This document shows, one piece after another, positions 9,010 to 16,216 of a stretch of 64,000 bases of DNA. This DNA is from an uncultured Eubacteriales bacterium (GTDB lineage: Bacteria; Bacillota; Clostridia; Oscillospirales; Oscillospiraceae), in assembly GCA_900550165.1 (NCBI GenBank), contig URQY01000001.1, forward strand, positions 1 through 64,000. The letters are read 5' to 3'. A program made the position numbers and the translations under genes. The notes beneath the pieces were generated by a model, which ran no database searches, had not been told where the DNA came from, and worked only from the letters and a program-made list of their open reading frames with translations. Numbering within the stretch: position 1 is the first letter of the stretch; every line of letters begins with the position of its first letter.

Positions 9010-9111
9010 GGAACGGAGGAATCTCCGTCGGGACTGTGGTTAGGTTTCTATACCCATTTTACAGCTGACCATTAAGGTTTCCTCCGTTCCAAGCAAATCG
9101 AACGGAGGAAA
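9010..9111 (+). promoter_or_regulatory. Candidate three-segment RNA switch controlling translation at 9117
   Basis: Segment 1, GGAACGGAGGAA (9010-9021), and segment 3, GAACGGAGGAAA (9100-9111), are both perfectly complementary over 12 bases to segment 2, TTTCCTCCGTTCC (9078-9090). Pairing 2-3 buries the GGAGG at 9104-9108 that serves the ATG at 9117. Pairing 1-2 frees it. Segment 1 can also pair with CTCCGT at 9023-9028. The mutually exclusive geometry is seen in the sequence; a regulatory role is inferred. Confidence 0.55.
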
Positions 9112-9116
9112 TTTTC

Positions 9117-9830
9117 ATGCAAAGCAAAGACAAGAAGTACTTAATCCCGGTCGACGGGGCCCCCATCGAGGTCAGCGAGGAAGTTTACAGGGCCTACTAT
9201 CAGCCCATCTGGAACACCCGTTACCACGCTCAACAGAACGGCGAGTGCCGCTGCACCAAGGCCCAGCTTTGGAAGTGCGACGGCGTTTGCCCCGGCTGCC
9301 CGTTCTACGCTGCCGGTAAGAAGGTCTCCATCGATACGCCTATCAGCGGCGAGGACGACGAGCTTACCCTTGGCGATACGCTGGCTGATGACGCACCGTC
9401 TGCGGAATCCATCCTTATGGATATCGATCCGGAGACCTTCGAGATGGTGCAGACACTGATGACTACCCGCACCAAGGGCCGGAACCGCAAGAGCTCGGTC
9501 AGCATCTTTTCCAGTAAGGTCAAGTGCGGAGACTGCGGCAGCTGGTACGGGCTGAAGGTCTGTACAGCAACGACGCCTACCGGAAGGTTATCTGGCAGTG
9601 TAATCACAAGTTCGACGGCCAGAAATGCGCCACTCCGACGCTCACCGAGGATGAAATAAAAGAACTGTTCCTCCGGGCCGCCAATCAGGTGATCGACCAG
9701 AAGGAACAGTTTATAGCCATATACGATCAGGTCCTTTCAAGAAGCCTCGACACCACGGCACTTGAGAGTGAGCTTCCGGATCTGGAAGCTGAAATCAACA
9801 TCGCTACCGAGCTCATCGAGGTCGGCATTA
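9117..9830 (+). pseudogene. Sigma-like/serine recombinase chimera, frameshifted and truncated
   Basis: Residues 1-100 resemble the small sigma-factor-like proteins of conjugative elements (YLIPVDGAPIEVSEEVYRAY, then a Cys cluster). From PETFEMVQTLM onward the sequence is the zinc-ribbon end of a large serine recombinase (FSSKVKCGDCGSWYG). After GLKV the frame shifts near 9560; the next frame continues YRKVIWQCNHKFDG, CATPTLTEDEIKELF. One missing base in a WYSN or WHSN codon stretch explains this. Recombinase sequence ends at about 9830, where the next gene's end begins. The catalytic domain is absent, so it cannot recombine DNA. Confidence 0.8.
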
Positions 9831-10658
9831 CTGATTCTTCCTTTCGAAATCCAAAATATTGTCGGCGCTTTCGCCTGTTTCACTATAAATTTTTGAAAAA
9901 ATGCTTCCTTTCAATTGAAGTAAAGGACGATACATTTCTTGGTACGCATTTACGAGTTGCTGATTTTGTTCCGCAATTCTCTTACTTAAATCATCCAGAT
10001 GCAACCCGTTGGTTCTTTTGAGAACATCATAGTCAAAAGCAATTGTTTCTGCTGGAAAAGTGCCGGGATGTTCTTTTTCAATTTTAAGTGTCTCTTTTAC
10101 AACAGCAAGACTGGAATAGTCACGCAGAGACGAATATGCTTGGATCTCTCCGTCTGAAATTTTGTCGAATATTTCTGTAGCATTGCAGATACTATCAATC
10201 AACTTCTTGACTTTTGGATAGTCATTTACACATAAGTGTGCATTTAATTGATCCAAAGCGATTTTGCACATCATTCTATATTTTTGAAATGTAGTTATTG
10301 CTGCAACAGGGTCTTTCATTCCGGTATCCATTGTTTCGATTAGCGGATGCATCGGATTAATTTTATCGATAGCATTTGCAAAGATTGCCTCTATTTTCGT
10401 CCACTTTTCATTTTCCTGCTTTAGGAAATTCTCCATTTGAATTTGCTTGCGTGTGAATCCGATTGTAACGACTACTGTAATAATAGCTACTAATGCGCCA
10501 AGCACTACGCCGTAGTAAGCAAGCATATCTGCAGGCGACCATAATGTAATATATCCGCTATTTGACTTATAACACTCATTAATAATGAGAGGTCCGACAA
10601 TGGCAAAGGCGCACACTACTATGATAGCCAATATCAAATATTTTTTTCGTTTATTCAC
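9828..10658 (-). CDS. Two-helix membrane protein with cytoplasmic helical domain
   Basis: This 276-residue protein has two predicted membrane helices: about residues 6-25 (YLILAIIVVCAFAIVGPLI) and 46-68 (YYGVVLGALVAIITVVVTIG). A roughly 200-residue charged, helical region follows. The layout resembles abortive-infection membrane proteins, but no domain is recognised. Codon use is AT-rich, unlike the flanks, suggesting separate acquisition. It lies 30 bases downstream of a Fic gene on the same strand, and its 3' end is joined directly to recombinase wreckage. Confidence 0.7.
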   Translation of the reverse strand: MNKRKKYLILAIIVVCAFAIVGPLIINECYKSNSGYITLWSPADMLAYYGVVLGALVAIITVVVTIGFTRKQIQMENFLKQENEKWTKIEAIFANAIDKINPMHPLIETMDTGMKDPVAAITTFQKYRMMCKIALDQLNAHLCVNDYPKVKKLIDSICNATEIFDKISDGEIQAYSSLRDYSSLAVVKETLKIEKEHPGTFPAETIAFDYDVLKRTNGLHLDDLSKRIAEQNQQLVNAYQEMYRPLLQLKGSIFSKIYSETGESADNILDFERKNQ

Positions 10659-10688
10659 CGTTTGTCCCTCCCGGCTATCTCATATGAT

Positions 10689-11294
10689 TTACAGTTCCTC
10701 CGCCTTGAAGGTCATATATCCCTCGTAATAGTAGCTGTGGTCGATGCCCTTCATAAAAACTTCACGGCTGTTCACGTCATCGGTCAGGGCCGCTTTCAGC
10801 AGCACCTTGATCTCCACGTCCTTGATGGGGCTGCGCTCCATGGCCAGTAGGTAGTCCTCTTTATCGACCTTGCTCCAATCCACCACCTGTCCGATACCGG
10901 CTTTCAGCATCTGGTCAAGCCACAGGCGGGTGCTGCGGCCGTTGCCCTCTCGGAACGGGTGGGCGATATTCATCTCCACATACTTCTCGATGATCTCGTC
11001 AAAGGTGGACTGGGGCATCTTGTCGATGTTTCCAAGCGCCGCCTCCAGATACATCAGCGGCGCAAAGCGGAAATTGCCCTTTGCCAGATTCACCGTGCGC
11101 AGTTCACCAGCAAAGTCATAAATATCCTCGAACAGCGCCTTATGAATGGCTTGCAGCGACGCGAATCTGCCGGGTGCCAGCTTGTCCAGAGAGCCGCTTT
11201 CAAACAGTTCTACGGCTTTCTTCTTGCTGATCCGTTCCTCCTCGCGGGCAAGCTCGGCGGAGTTGGTGATGCCAAGTTTATTTTCAAGTGCCAT
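10689..11294 (-). CDS. Class III Fic family AMP-transferase
   Basis: This 201-residue Fic protein carries the complete motif HPFREGNGR at residues 112-120, so it should transfer AMP (or another nucleotide part) to a protein hydroxyl. A C-terminal SYYYEG (187-192) matches the [S/T]xxxE[G/N] inhibitory motif, placing it in class III, like NmFic, which is self-inhibited. I chose ATG 11294 (MALENKLG), with GGAGG 7 bases before it. It follows the HEPN/MNT pair in one minus-strand cluster. The target is unknown. Confidence 0.88.
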   Translation of the reverse strand: MALENKLGITNSAELAREEERISKKKAVELFESGSLDKLAPGRFASLQAIHKALFEDIYDFAGELRTVNLAKGNFRFAPLMYLEAALGNIDKMPQSTFDEIIEKYVEMNIAHPFREGNGRSTRLWLDQMLKAGIGQVVDWSKVDKEDYLLAMERSPIKDVEIKVLLKAALTDDVNSREVFMKGIDHSYYYEGYMTFKAEEL

Positions 11295-11326
11295 CGTGGG
11301 CCTCCATGTGTTTGTAAAATAGTTTC

Positions 11327-11731
11327 TCAGAGCGTATCCAGAAGATCGGCGTATCGCTCGCAAATGCTTTTTTCCAGCTTTTCAAAGGCCGGAATAAAGC
11401 GTCTGATGATCTCCGACGCCAATTCCTTTGCGGCATTTCCATCATAAATGTGCGCCATATTGTTGCGCTGGGACAGCATATCCAGCCACACATCTTCCTC
11501 TATGCAAGGGTAATACTGGTACGCCTGCTTGATAATTTCACGCGGGGAGCCTGTCTTAGCTGCACTGATGCCTTCATAAGTCAGCAATTCTTTTAAGACC
11601 TTCCAACCTAATTCAAACTGAATGGAGAACTTGTCAATGATGCCGCTAATGATAAATTCATTGTTGAGATCCTGCTGATCTGAGCGCCGCAGAACGTCTA
11701 AATTTTTACGGTAGTTATCAAACTTTTTCAT
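11327..11731 (-). CDS. HepT-like HEPN toxin (HI0074 family)
   Basis: The 134-residue helical protein matches the HI0074/HepT nucleotidyltransferase-partner family. RNNMAHIY fits the RX4HXY motif: the Arg and His form the HEPN RNase site, and the Tyr is the residue modified by MntA-type antitoxins in studied pairs. The start overlaps the upstream nucleotidyltransferase by 14 bases in another frame, typical of the pair. Expected role: RNase toxin neutralised by AMP addition. Confidence 0.85.
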   Translation of the reverse strand: MKKFDNYRKNLDVLRRSDQQDLNNEFIISGIIDKFSIQFELGWKVLKELLTYEGISAAKTGSPREIIKQAYQYYPCIEEDVWLDMLSQRNNMAHIYDGNAAKELASEIIRRFIPAFEKLEKSICERYADLLDTL

Positions 11732-12011
11732 AGAGCAATACTCCCTCCTTGCTGATGGCTTCCCGCAATTCTGGGGACAAATCAGAACATAAATCTATCA
11801 CATCAAAGGTCAGCAATGTATGCGTTTCTTCCTCAACATCCAGTCTGAAACGGCATACATTGCCTCCCTGCACAGCTAAATCAATATCGCTTGTGCGGTG
11901 GAAGTCCCCTCGCGCGCGGGAGCCGAAGAGAATCACCGTTTGGATGTAATGCCTATTTGCCAGATTAATGATTTGGTGAATAACCGTTGAATCAATTCCG
12001 TACTTTGTCAT
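11718..12011 (-). CDS. MntA-like minimal nucleotidyltransferase antitoxin
   Basis: This 97-residue protein has the nucleotidyltransferase motif GSRARGD followed by SDIDLAV, with the two metal-binding Asp residues. A later Asp (FDVIDL) completes the fold. MNT proteins pair with HEPN toxins and silence them by adding AMP to the toxin Tyr. ATG 12011 is preferred to GTG 12014 because GGAG lies 8 bases before it. It heads a minus-strand cluster with HepT-like, Fic and membrane-protein genes. Confidence 0.87.
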   Translation of the reverse strand: MTKYGIDSTVIHQIINLANRHYIQTVILFGSRARGDFHRTSDIDLAVQGGNVCRFRLDVEEETHTLLTFDVIDLCSDLSPELREAISKEGVLLYEKV

Positions 12012-12160
12012 CACACCAACTCCTTCGATAAGCCTTCAAGCTCGCTGACCGCTCCGCCTACAATTCTACAAAGTAATTATACCATAAAACGTTGTATCCA
12101 CAAGCAATATTTCGATGCTTGCGTCCCAGAAGCGGGAATTGATCGATATAACAAAAACGG

Positions 12161-12192
12161 GCGCGCAGCCTTGAGAAAGGAGGCTGCGCGCT
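12161..12192. terminator. Bidirectional hairpin terminator
   Basis: GCGCGCAGCCT and AGGCTGCGCGC form an 11-base stem. T-rich runs follow on both sides (CTTTTTG on plus, CGTTTTTG on minus). It ends the leftward mobC transcript about 55 bases after the mobC stop. The relaxase gene that normally follows mobC is not here. Confidence 0.75.
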
Positions 12193-12246
12193 CTGCTTTT
12201 TGTCGTTGGCCTTGTTCAGACGGCATATATCTTGGAATAAGCTATC

Positions 12247-12552
12247 TCAAAGCCGCTTTGCGATCTGCCAGATCACCCGCTGTGCTGTCGTGACTGCGGC
12301 AATGTCTTCCTTCGTGGCAAAGCCGCGGGTGTTGACAACATGAGCGATTTGATTGATGTTATTTCCAATGCCGGCGAGTTGACGCCGGATTTCGGCGTAT
12401 TCAGCGAGTGGTCGGGATCGGAGGTTCATGCCGGAGATCAGCGCACGGAGGAATACTTCCATTGGGAAGCCAGAGAGCATAGCCTGCTGTTTCAAATGTT
12501 CATGCTCCTGCTCATTCAAACGGAGCGATATTTTGATTGGTCGTTTTCTCAT
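12247..12552 (-). CDS. mobC: Plasmid mobilization relaxosome protein MobC
   Basis: This 101-residue protein fits MobC: a ribbon-helix-helix-like N-terminus (KISLRLNEQEHEHLKQQA), then the typical GIGNNINQIAHVVN motif. MobC helps the relaxase bind and open oriT. ATG 12552 is chosen over an upstream TTG because AAAGGA lies at good spacing. Three inverted repeats lie just upstream (candidate oriT). No relaxase follows, so mobilisation would need one supplied in trans. Confidence 0.85.
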   Translation of the reverse strand: MRKRPIKISLRLNEQEHEHLKQQAMLSGFPMEVFLRALISGMNLRSRPLAEYAEIRRQLAGIGNNINQIAHVVNTRGFATKEDIAAVTTAQRVIWQIAKRL

Positions 12553-12585
12553 GATCGTTTTTCCTTTCAATTCATAAAGGGTTAT

Positions 12586-12646
12586 AGGGGAATTGCTTCC
12601 CCTAACAAGCGCATTTGGACGGCCAAATGCTATGCTTGCGAAAGCA
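12586..12646. other. Candidate origin of transfer (oriT) hairpins
   Basis: Three perfect inverted repeats fall within about 60 bases upstream of mobC: AGGGGAA/TTCCCCT (12586-12603), GCATTTGG/CCAAATGC (12611-12630) and TGCTT/AAGCA (12633-12646). Clustered hairpins beside mobC are typical of oriT. The nick site cannot be assigned by eye. Confidence 0.5.
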
Positions 12647-12699
12647 GCTTCTGTATAGCGGTTTCATTTTCGTGACAATGCTATTGTAAAATTAACTTC

Positions 12700-12728
12700 T
12701 TGATTTATTGGTGTCCAATAGATATAAT
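12700..12728 (+). promoter_or_regulatory. Promoter with palindromic operator in the spacer
   Basis: TTGATT (12700-12705) and TATAAT (12723-12728) are 17 bases apart. The spacer contains a perfect palindrome, TATTGG-TGT-CCAATA (12706-12720), placed where a repressor would block polymerase. The first downstream gene encodes an AbrB-like protein, so autoregulation is the simplest reading. Confidence 0.65.
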
Positions 12729-12752
12729 AATTGTGAGAAACTTTTGAGGTGA

Positions 12753-13307
12753 ATGACCGTGCTACACGAGGAACGAACTGCAAATATTCTTATCAATAAG
12801 GCGGGTGGAAACGCCGGTCCGGATGCCAATGGCTACCGCGTGGCGCTGCCATCTGCTTGGATGAAGGCCCTTGGTATCTCTGAGGACAGCCGCACCGTAA
12901 CGCTGCAATTCGATGGGGAAAGCATCACCATCCGCCGCCCTGCCGTGTCTGATTACGATGTCTTTCTGGCCAATGCCCGAAGCAGCGCTCACGCCCTCCT
13001 GATCCTGTACTACTACGATGGGAATAAGCTCTGTACGAAGATCTGCGCTGACCAAACCACTCATCAACTTGCCATCGAAAACGAGGCCAGTTCTCCCCTT
13101 TCCACCGCTTTCGGCGTGAACCGCAAGCCCACATGGGACGATCTGCAAATCTTCTTGAAAGACCGCTGTGTGCCGCAGGAGCGGGACGGTTTGAAATATT
13201 ACCTGTCTGACTTGGGACTGGACTGCTATGACCCGCTGGCGATCATCCGCAAGACCGAAGGGCGCATGGCAGAGGATTCGTGCTGGATCAAAATTGTGGA
13301 GGGCTGA
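12753..13307 (+). CDS. AbrB-like antitoxin with HipA-associated C-terminal region
   Basis: This is a 184-residue protein. Residues about 20-60 (GYRVALPSAWMKALGI, then VTLQFDGESITIRRP) resemble a SpoVT/AbrB swapped-hairpin DNA-binding domain. The C-terminal part (WDDLQIFLKDRCVPQERDG, then DCYDPLAIIRKTEGRMAED) resembles short proteins found next to HipA-like kinases. It is two bases upstream of the HipA-like gene and follows a promoter with an internal palindrome. Likely role: antitoxin and autorepressor. The C-terminal assignment is tentative. Confidence 0.7.
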   Translation: MTVLHEERTANILINKAGGNAGPDANGYRVALPSAWMKALGISEDSRTVTLQFDGESITIRRPAVSDYDVFLANARSSAHALLILYYYDGNKLCTKICADQTTHQLAIENEASSPLSTAFGVNRKPTWDDLQIFLKDRCVPQERDGLKYYLSDLGLDCYDPLAIIRKTEGRMAEDSCWIKIVEG

Positions 13308-13309
13308 AT

Positions 13310-14119
13310 ATGTCGATCAGACTGACAACGGGAAGCCGCATCGCGGAAACCTCGTCTAAGGGCAATCAGGAAAAATGGCTGGCAGATGGCCGCTGGTATA
13401 AGCTGGATCTGTTCGGCTATGAGGGACTGGCTGAAGCCGTGACCTCTGCGCTGCTGGCACAAACCAATACCGACGCGTTGGGCTTTCGCTATGTGACCTA
13501 CCGCATGGAGCGGCTGGAAGTCCACGGTCATACCCGCAACGGCTGTTCCAGTGCCAATTTTCTACGTCAGGGCGAGGCCATCCTGACCCTTGCGGAACTG
13601 CTGCGAAAAGGCGTTGGCCCGGACTGGCAGACCGCGGTAAACCGCCTGCCCAATCTTCAAAGCCGCCTTGCGTGGTTGGTGGAGCAGGTTGAGCGGCTGA
13701 CGGGACTTGACCGCTTCGGCACCTATCTGACGCTGCTGTTCGAGGTGGATATGCTGTTCGGCAACGAGGACCGGCATCTGAACAACATCGCTGTGCTGCG
13801 CTGCGGTGATGGCTTTGACTACTGCCCCATCTTCGACTTTGGTGCGGGCCTGCTGTCCAACACACGGGACTATCCCATGGAGATCGAGCCGGACGCATTG
13901 GTGCGGCAGCTCAAGGCTCAGCCCATGAAAACGGGCTTTGTCCGACAGGTCCATGCGGCCCAAAATCTCTATGGGCCGCAGCTTCGCTGCGACTTTGCCG
14001 AAAAAGAGATCATGGCGGCCCTTTCAGAGCCGCTGGAGTTTTACGCCAAGCGGGATGTTCCTTATATCCGTGACCGTGTGACGGCCTGCATCAAATTCCA
14101 GCGGAAAAAGTTATTCTGA
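13310..14119 (+). CDS. HipA-like protein kinase (toxin)
   Basis: This 269-residue protein has kinase catalytic motifs of the HipA type: NEDRHLNN (152-159) with the catalytic Asp and Asn, and IFDFGAG (174-180) with the metal-binding Asp. It is shorter than E. coli HipA (440 residues) and lacks its N-terminal lobe; the upstream gene may supply that part, as in split HipBST-type systems. HipA kinases stop growth by phosphorylating translation factors; this one's target is unknown. Its 3' end overlaps the convergent small gene by 9 bases. Confidence 0.75.
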   Translation: MSIRLTTGSRIAETSSKGNQEKWLADGRWYKLDLFGYEGLAEAVTSALLAQTNTDALGFRYVTYRMERLEVHGHTRNGCSSANFLRQGEAILTLAELLRKGVGPDWQTAVNRLPNLQSRLAWLVEQVERLTGLDRFGTYLTLLFEVDMLFGNEDRHLNNIAVLRCGDGFDYCPIFDFGAGLLSNTRDYPMEIEPDALVRQLKAQPMKTGFVRQVHAAQNLYGPQLRCDFAEKEIMAALSEPLEFYAKRDVPYIRDRVTACIKFQRKKLF

Positions 14120-14281
14120 TTTTCTGCCGTCCTCCCGCAGCCACGCGCCCCGCAGCACCATGCGGAGATACGCCGCCCGCCCGATGCCGTGGTCCTGCGC
14201 GGTGCGGGTGAGCCGCTCATATTCTGCCTGCGTCAAGCGGAGATTTACCTGCTTTTCCCGTAAGTTCTCTTTGTTCTTCAT
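14111..14281 (-). CDS. Small ribbon-helix-helix/MobC-like protein
   Basis: A 56-residue frame runs from ATG 14281 to TAA 14111. It reads MKNKENLREKQVNLRLTQAE, then YERLTRTAQDHGIGRAAYLR, ending in a charged tail. VNLRLTQAEYERL is typical of ribbon-helix-helix proteins in plasmid mobilization loci. Length and pattern support a real gene despite its size. It lies downstream of repA on the same strand. Confidence 0.65.
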   Translation of the reverse strand: MKNKENLREKQVNLRLTQAEYERLTRTAQDHGIGRAAYLRMVLRGAWLREDGRKSE

Positions 14282-14357
14282 CTGATGATCCTCCCTATTA
14301 TTCTTTTTTCGGCTTGGTATATATTTATCTCAGTATCGCTCTACTCAGTCTTATTAG

Positions 14358-14445
14358 ACGCTGAAAATCAGCGCACCTGAACGCTGATTTTCAGCGTTCT
14401 TGAAATTCGAAAATCGAAAGTCAAGAAATTCGGTTTTCGAATTTC
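14358..14445. repeat. Two long perfect inverted repeats beside repA
   Basis: ACGCTGAAAATCAGCG (14358-14373) and its exact complement (14382-14397) form 16-base arms with an 8-base loop, and each arm is itself nearly palindromic. GAAATTCGAAAA (14402-14413) and TTTTCGAATTTC (14434-14445) form 12-base arms, the second overlapping the 3' end of repA. They could be a terminator, a replication control RNA or an origin element. Confidence 0.7.
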
Positions 14446-14771
14446 AGGGGGTACAGTGCAGACGGCTTCCCCAACCCCTGCCGTTTCCGGCGCAGCAGGC
14501 CAGCTTGCTCCAGTTCGGATAGCAGCTTCTCCGCCTTGTTGTGGGCGCAGCCCAAGTCCTCCATAATGTGGCTGATGCCATAGTAAACAAAGGCACGCCC
14601 CTGCTTATCGAACCACCCGCTTTTGCGGGAAAGTCCCATTTTGTCCAGCAATAACCTGTAAAGTAATTTCGCTTCACAATTCATGTTTTTGAATGGTTCC
14701 TCCGTAAACAGCACCTTTGGAACACGGTAAAATGTAAATAGCTCTGATTCATGCTCGTAGAAATAATCCAT
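14421..14771 (-). CDS. repA: RepA_N replication initiator, short or C-terminally truncated
   Basis: This 116-residue protein has the RepA_N signature: FYRVPKVLFTEEPFKNMNCE, then AKLLYRLLLDKMGLSRKSGW, then a winged-helix end (RRKRQGLGKPSALYPLKF). Family initiators usually continue for 150 or more residues with a host-specific C-terminal domain; this one stops after the DNA-binding part, within an inverted repeat. ATG 14771 is preferred over the upstream start because AGGAGAAACAAT precedes it. Confidence 0.8.
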   Translation of the reverse strand: MDYFYEHESELFTFYRVPKVLFTEEPFKNMNCEAKLLYRLLLDKMGLSRKSGWFDKQGRAFVYYGISHIMEDLGCAHNKAEKLLSELEQAGLLRRKRQGLGKPSALYPLKFENRIS

Positions 14772-14872
14772 ATTGTTTCTCCTTGCCCGTTGGGGCATAA
14801 AAATAGCGGAGGCAGGCATTTGACCTGTCTCCGCTTGCGTTGATTTTTTGCTTTTGTTTCCTTCTTGGGGCG

Positions 14873-15136
14873 TTATTTGGACTCTCGCAGGATCTCAAGT
14901 GCGGCGCTTTTGATGTTGTTCATCGCACCTACCCACGCCATTTGGTCTCGTGCTTTCAGCTCCTCGTTTACGCCCTGTGACTCTGCCATCTGGCGGATGA
15001 TGGTTTCCAGCAGCTTGTCCTCTGTGGTGTCCGGTTCCGGCGGCAAAAGGCAGGGATAATACTGCTCGCCCCGCAGCTCGTAGTAAAGGCCGTTCTCAAA
15101 AGTGACCTGCGGCAATGGCAGTAAATTCTGCTCCAT
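14873..15136 (-). CDS. TnpV-like transposon-associated protein
   Basis: The 87-residue protein shares the TnpV C-terminal pattern (QMAESQGVNEELKARDQMAW, then VGAMNNIKSAALEIL) and a short YELRGEQYYPCLLPPE segment like the TnpV N-terminus. The middle block typical of TnpV (GxWGxxRxxYL) is absent, so it is a shorter variant or internal deletion. It lies between parB and repA on the same strand. The family's function is not established. Confidence 0.65.
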   Translation of the reverse strand: MEQNLLPLPQVTFENGLYYELRGEQYYPCLLPPEPDTTEDKLLETIIRQMAESQGVNEELKARDQMAWVGAMNNIKSAALEILRESK

Positions 15137-15199
15137 AAACCTCGCTCCTTTCTGCCTCTATTGTACGGAAAAAATTTGTATAGCGCCAGTATGCGAAAA

Positions 15200-16021
15200 T
15201 CATCGCTCTCCCCTGTCCTTCGCGCGGTAACGGGCCTCCAGCAACTTGATGATCTCCCGCTCCATTTGCTGCGCGGAATAATTGCGCGGGAAATACTTCC
15301 GCAATGACTCGGTTTTGATGCGAATCTGCTCTTTCTGATTGGGCTTTTCCTCGGTAAGAATGGCGTACAGCACTTCCGGTGTCAGCTTTGCCTCGCGGGA
15401 GAACTGCTTCATGCGGAGTGCCTGTGACAGCGACGGTGTGGCGTCCTCCCGCCCGATTAAGTCCCACAGCTCCGCCTGCTCGTCGCGGGTAAGATAGGAC
15501 AGCTCAACAGCGGGTGAAAAGGCAATGCGGCCATCGTCTACCATCTGAAGCAGCGGTGGGACGAGGTTGGTCAGGCGAATGTAGCGCTGGATAGTACGTC
15601 CACTGTCATCGTTTGAGACGGCATCCCTTGACTTGTGGCCAACTTGTCCACAAGTCATTCCTTGATGCTTCATTGCCTCCAGCTTCATTTGGTAAGCAAA
15701 TGCCTTTTCGCTGGGCAGCAGGTTTTCCCGCTGAAGGTTGCTGTCCACCATCAGGATCACCGCTTCATCGTCGGTCATTTCCCGCACCAGCACCGGCACG
15801 GTGGGCAGGCCCAATTTCTGCGCCGCCAATCGCCGCCGATGCCCGCTGACCAACTCGTAGCCCTCCCCTTTTGGCCGCGCCAGTAAGGGTGACAGAATAC
15901 CATAGGTGCGGACGCTCTCCACCAGCTCGTCCATGGCAGCGTCCTCCCGCACTTGATAGGGATGCTTTGCAAAGGGCAACAGCTTGTCCGGCAGGAGCTG
16001 TGAAATAAACTCCTTTACCAT
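15200..16021 (-). CDS. parB: ParB-like partition protein
   Basis: This 273-residue protein has the ParB N-terminal domain with GHRRRLAAQKLG (the CTP-binding box) and SNLQRENLLPSEKAFAY, then a helix-turn-helix region (SGRTIQRYIRLTNL). It is the plasmid or ICE partition protein that binds parS. ATG 16021 follows GGAGGGAGGTGCGAC. The usual parA partner should lie just upstream, but only about 195 bases of unrecognised sequence remain before cotJC, so parA appears to be lost. Confidence 0.87.
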   Translation of the reverse strand: MVKEFISQLLPDKLLPFAKHPYQVREDAAMDELVESVRTYGILSPLLARPKGEGYELVSGHRRRLAAQKLGLPTVPVLVREMTDDEAVILMVDSNLQRENLLPSEKAFAYQMKLEAMKHQGMTCGQVGHKSRDAVSNDDSGRTIQRYIRLTNLVPPLLQMVDDGRIAFSPAVELSYLTRDEQAELWDLIGREDATPSLSQALRMKQFSREAKLTPEVLYAILTEEKPNQKEQIRIKTESLRKYFPRNYSAQQMEREIIKLLEARYRAKDRGER

Positions 16022-16216
16022 GTCGCACCTCCCTCCGAAAGCGCGGCGGACACATTCACATGGTAGTGAAGGTCGGAGCCGCGATAGTGGTAGTCCGCGT
16101 CAAAGGAATGGAGCCAACCGGCATTTCGCACATTCGCGTTTTCCCTCTCTTTTTCGGCCTGTAACCCTTGCGGCGCAAGGCTTTTTCGTACTTGTGGCCC
16201 TTGGGCTTCCACGGTC

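Larger units (their letters stand above)
1..16216. mobile_element. Mosaic accessory island ending inside cotJC
   Basis: This stretch carries defence genes, recombinase debris, toxin-antitoxin genes, mobC, RepA_N, a TnpV-like gene and parB. It stops abruptly where a 5'-truncated cotJC begins at 16217. Base composition changes repeatedly inside it: the defence block and the 9.8-10.7 kb gene are clearly AT-richer than the chromosome, and the plasmid-like part is closer to it. The left end lies outside the window. No intact integrase or relaxase is visible, so the element looks decayed or is mobilised in trans. Exact boundaries are inferred. Confidence 0.7.

Noticed and set aside
13356..13898. 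Minus-strand frames opposite the HipA-like gene
   Set aside because: They run antisense to kinase motifs and carry no conserved features.
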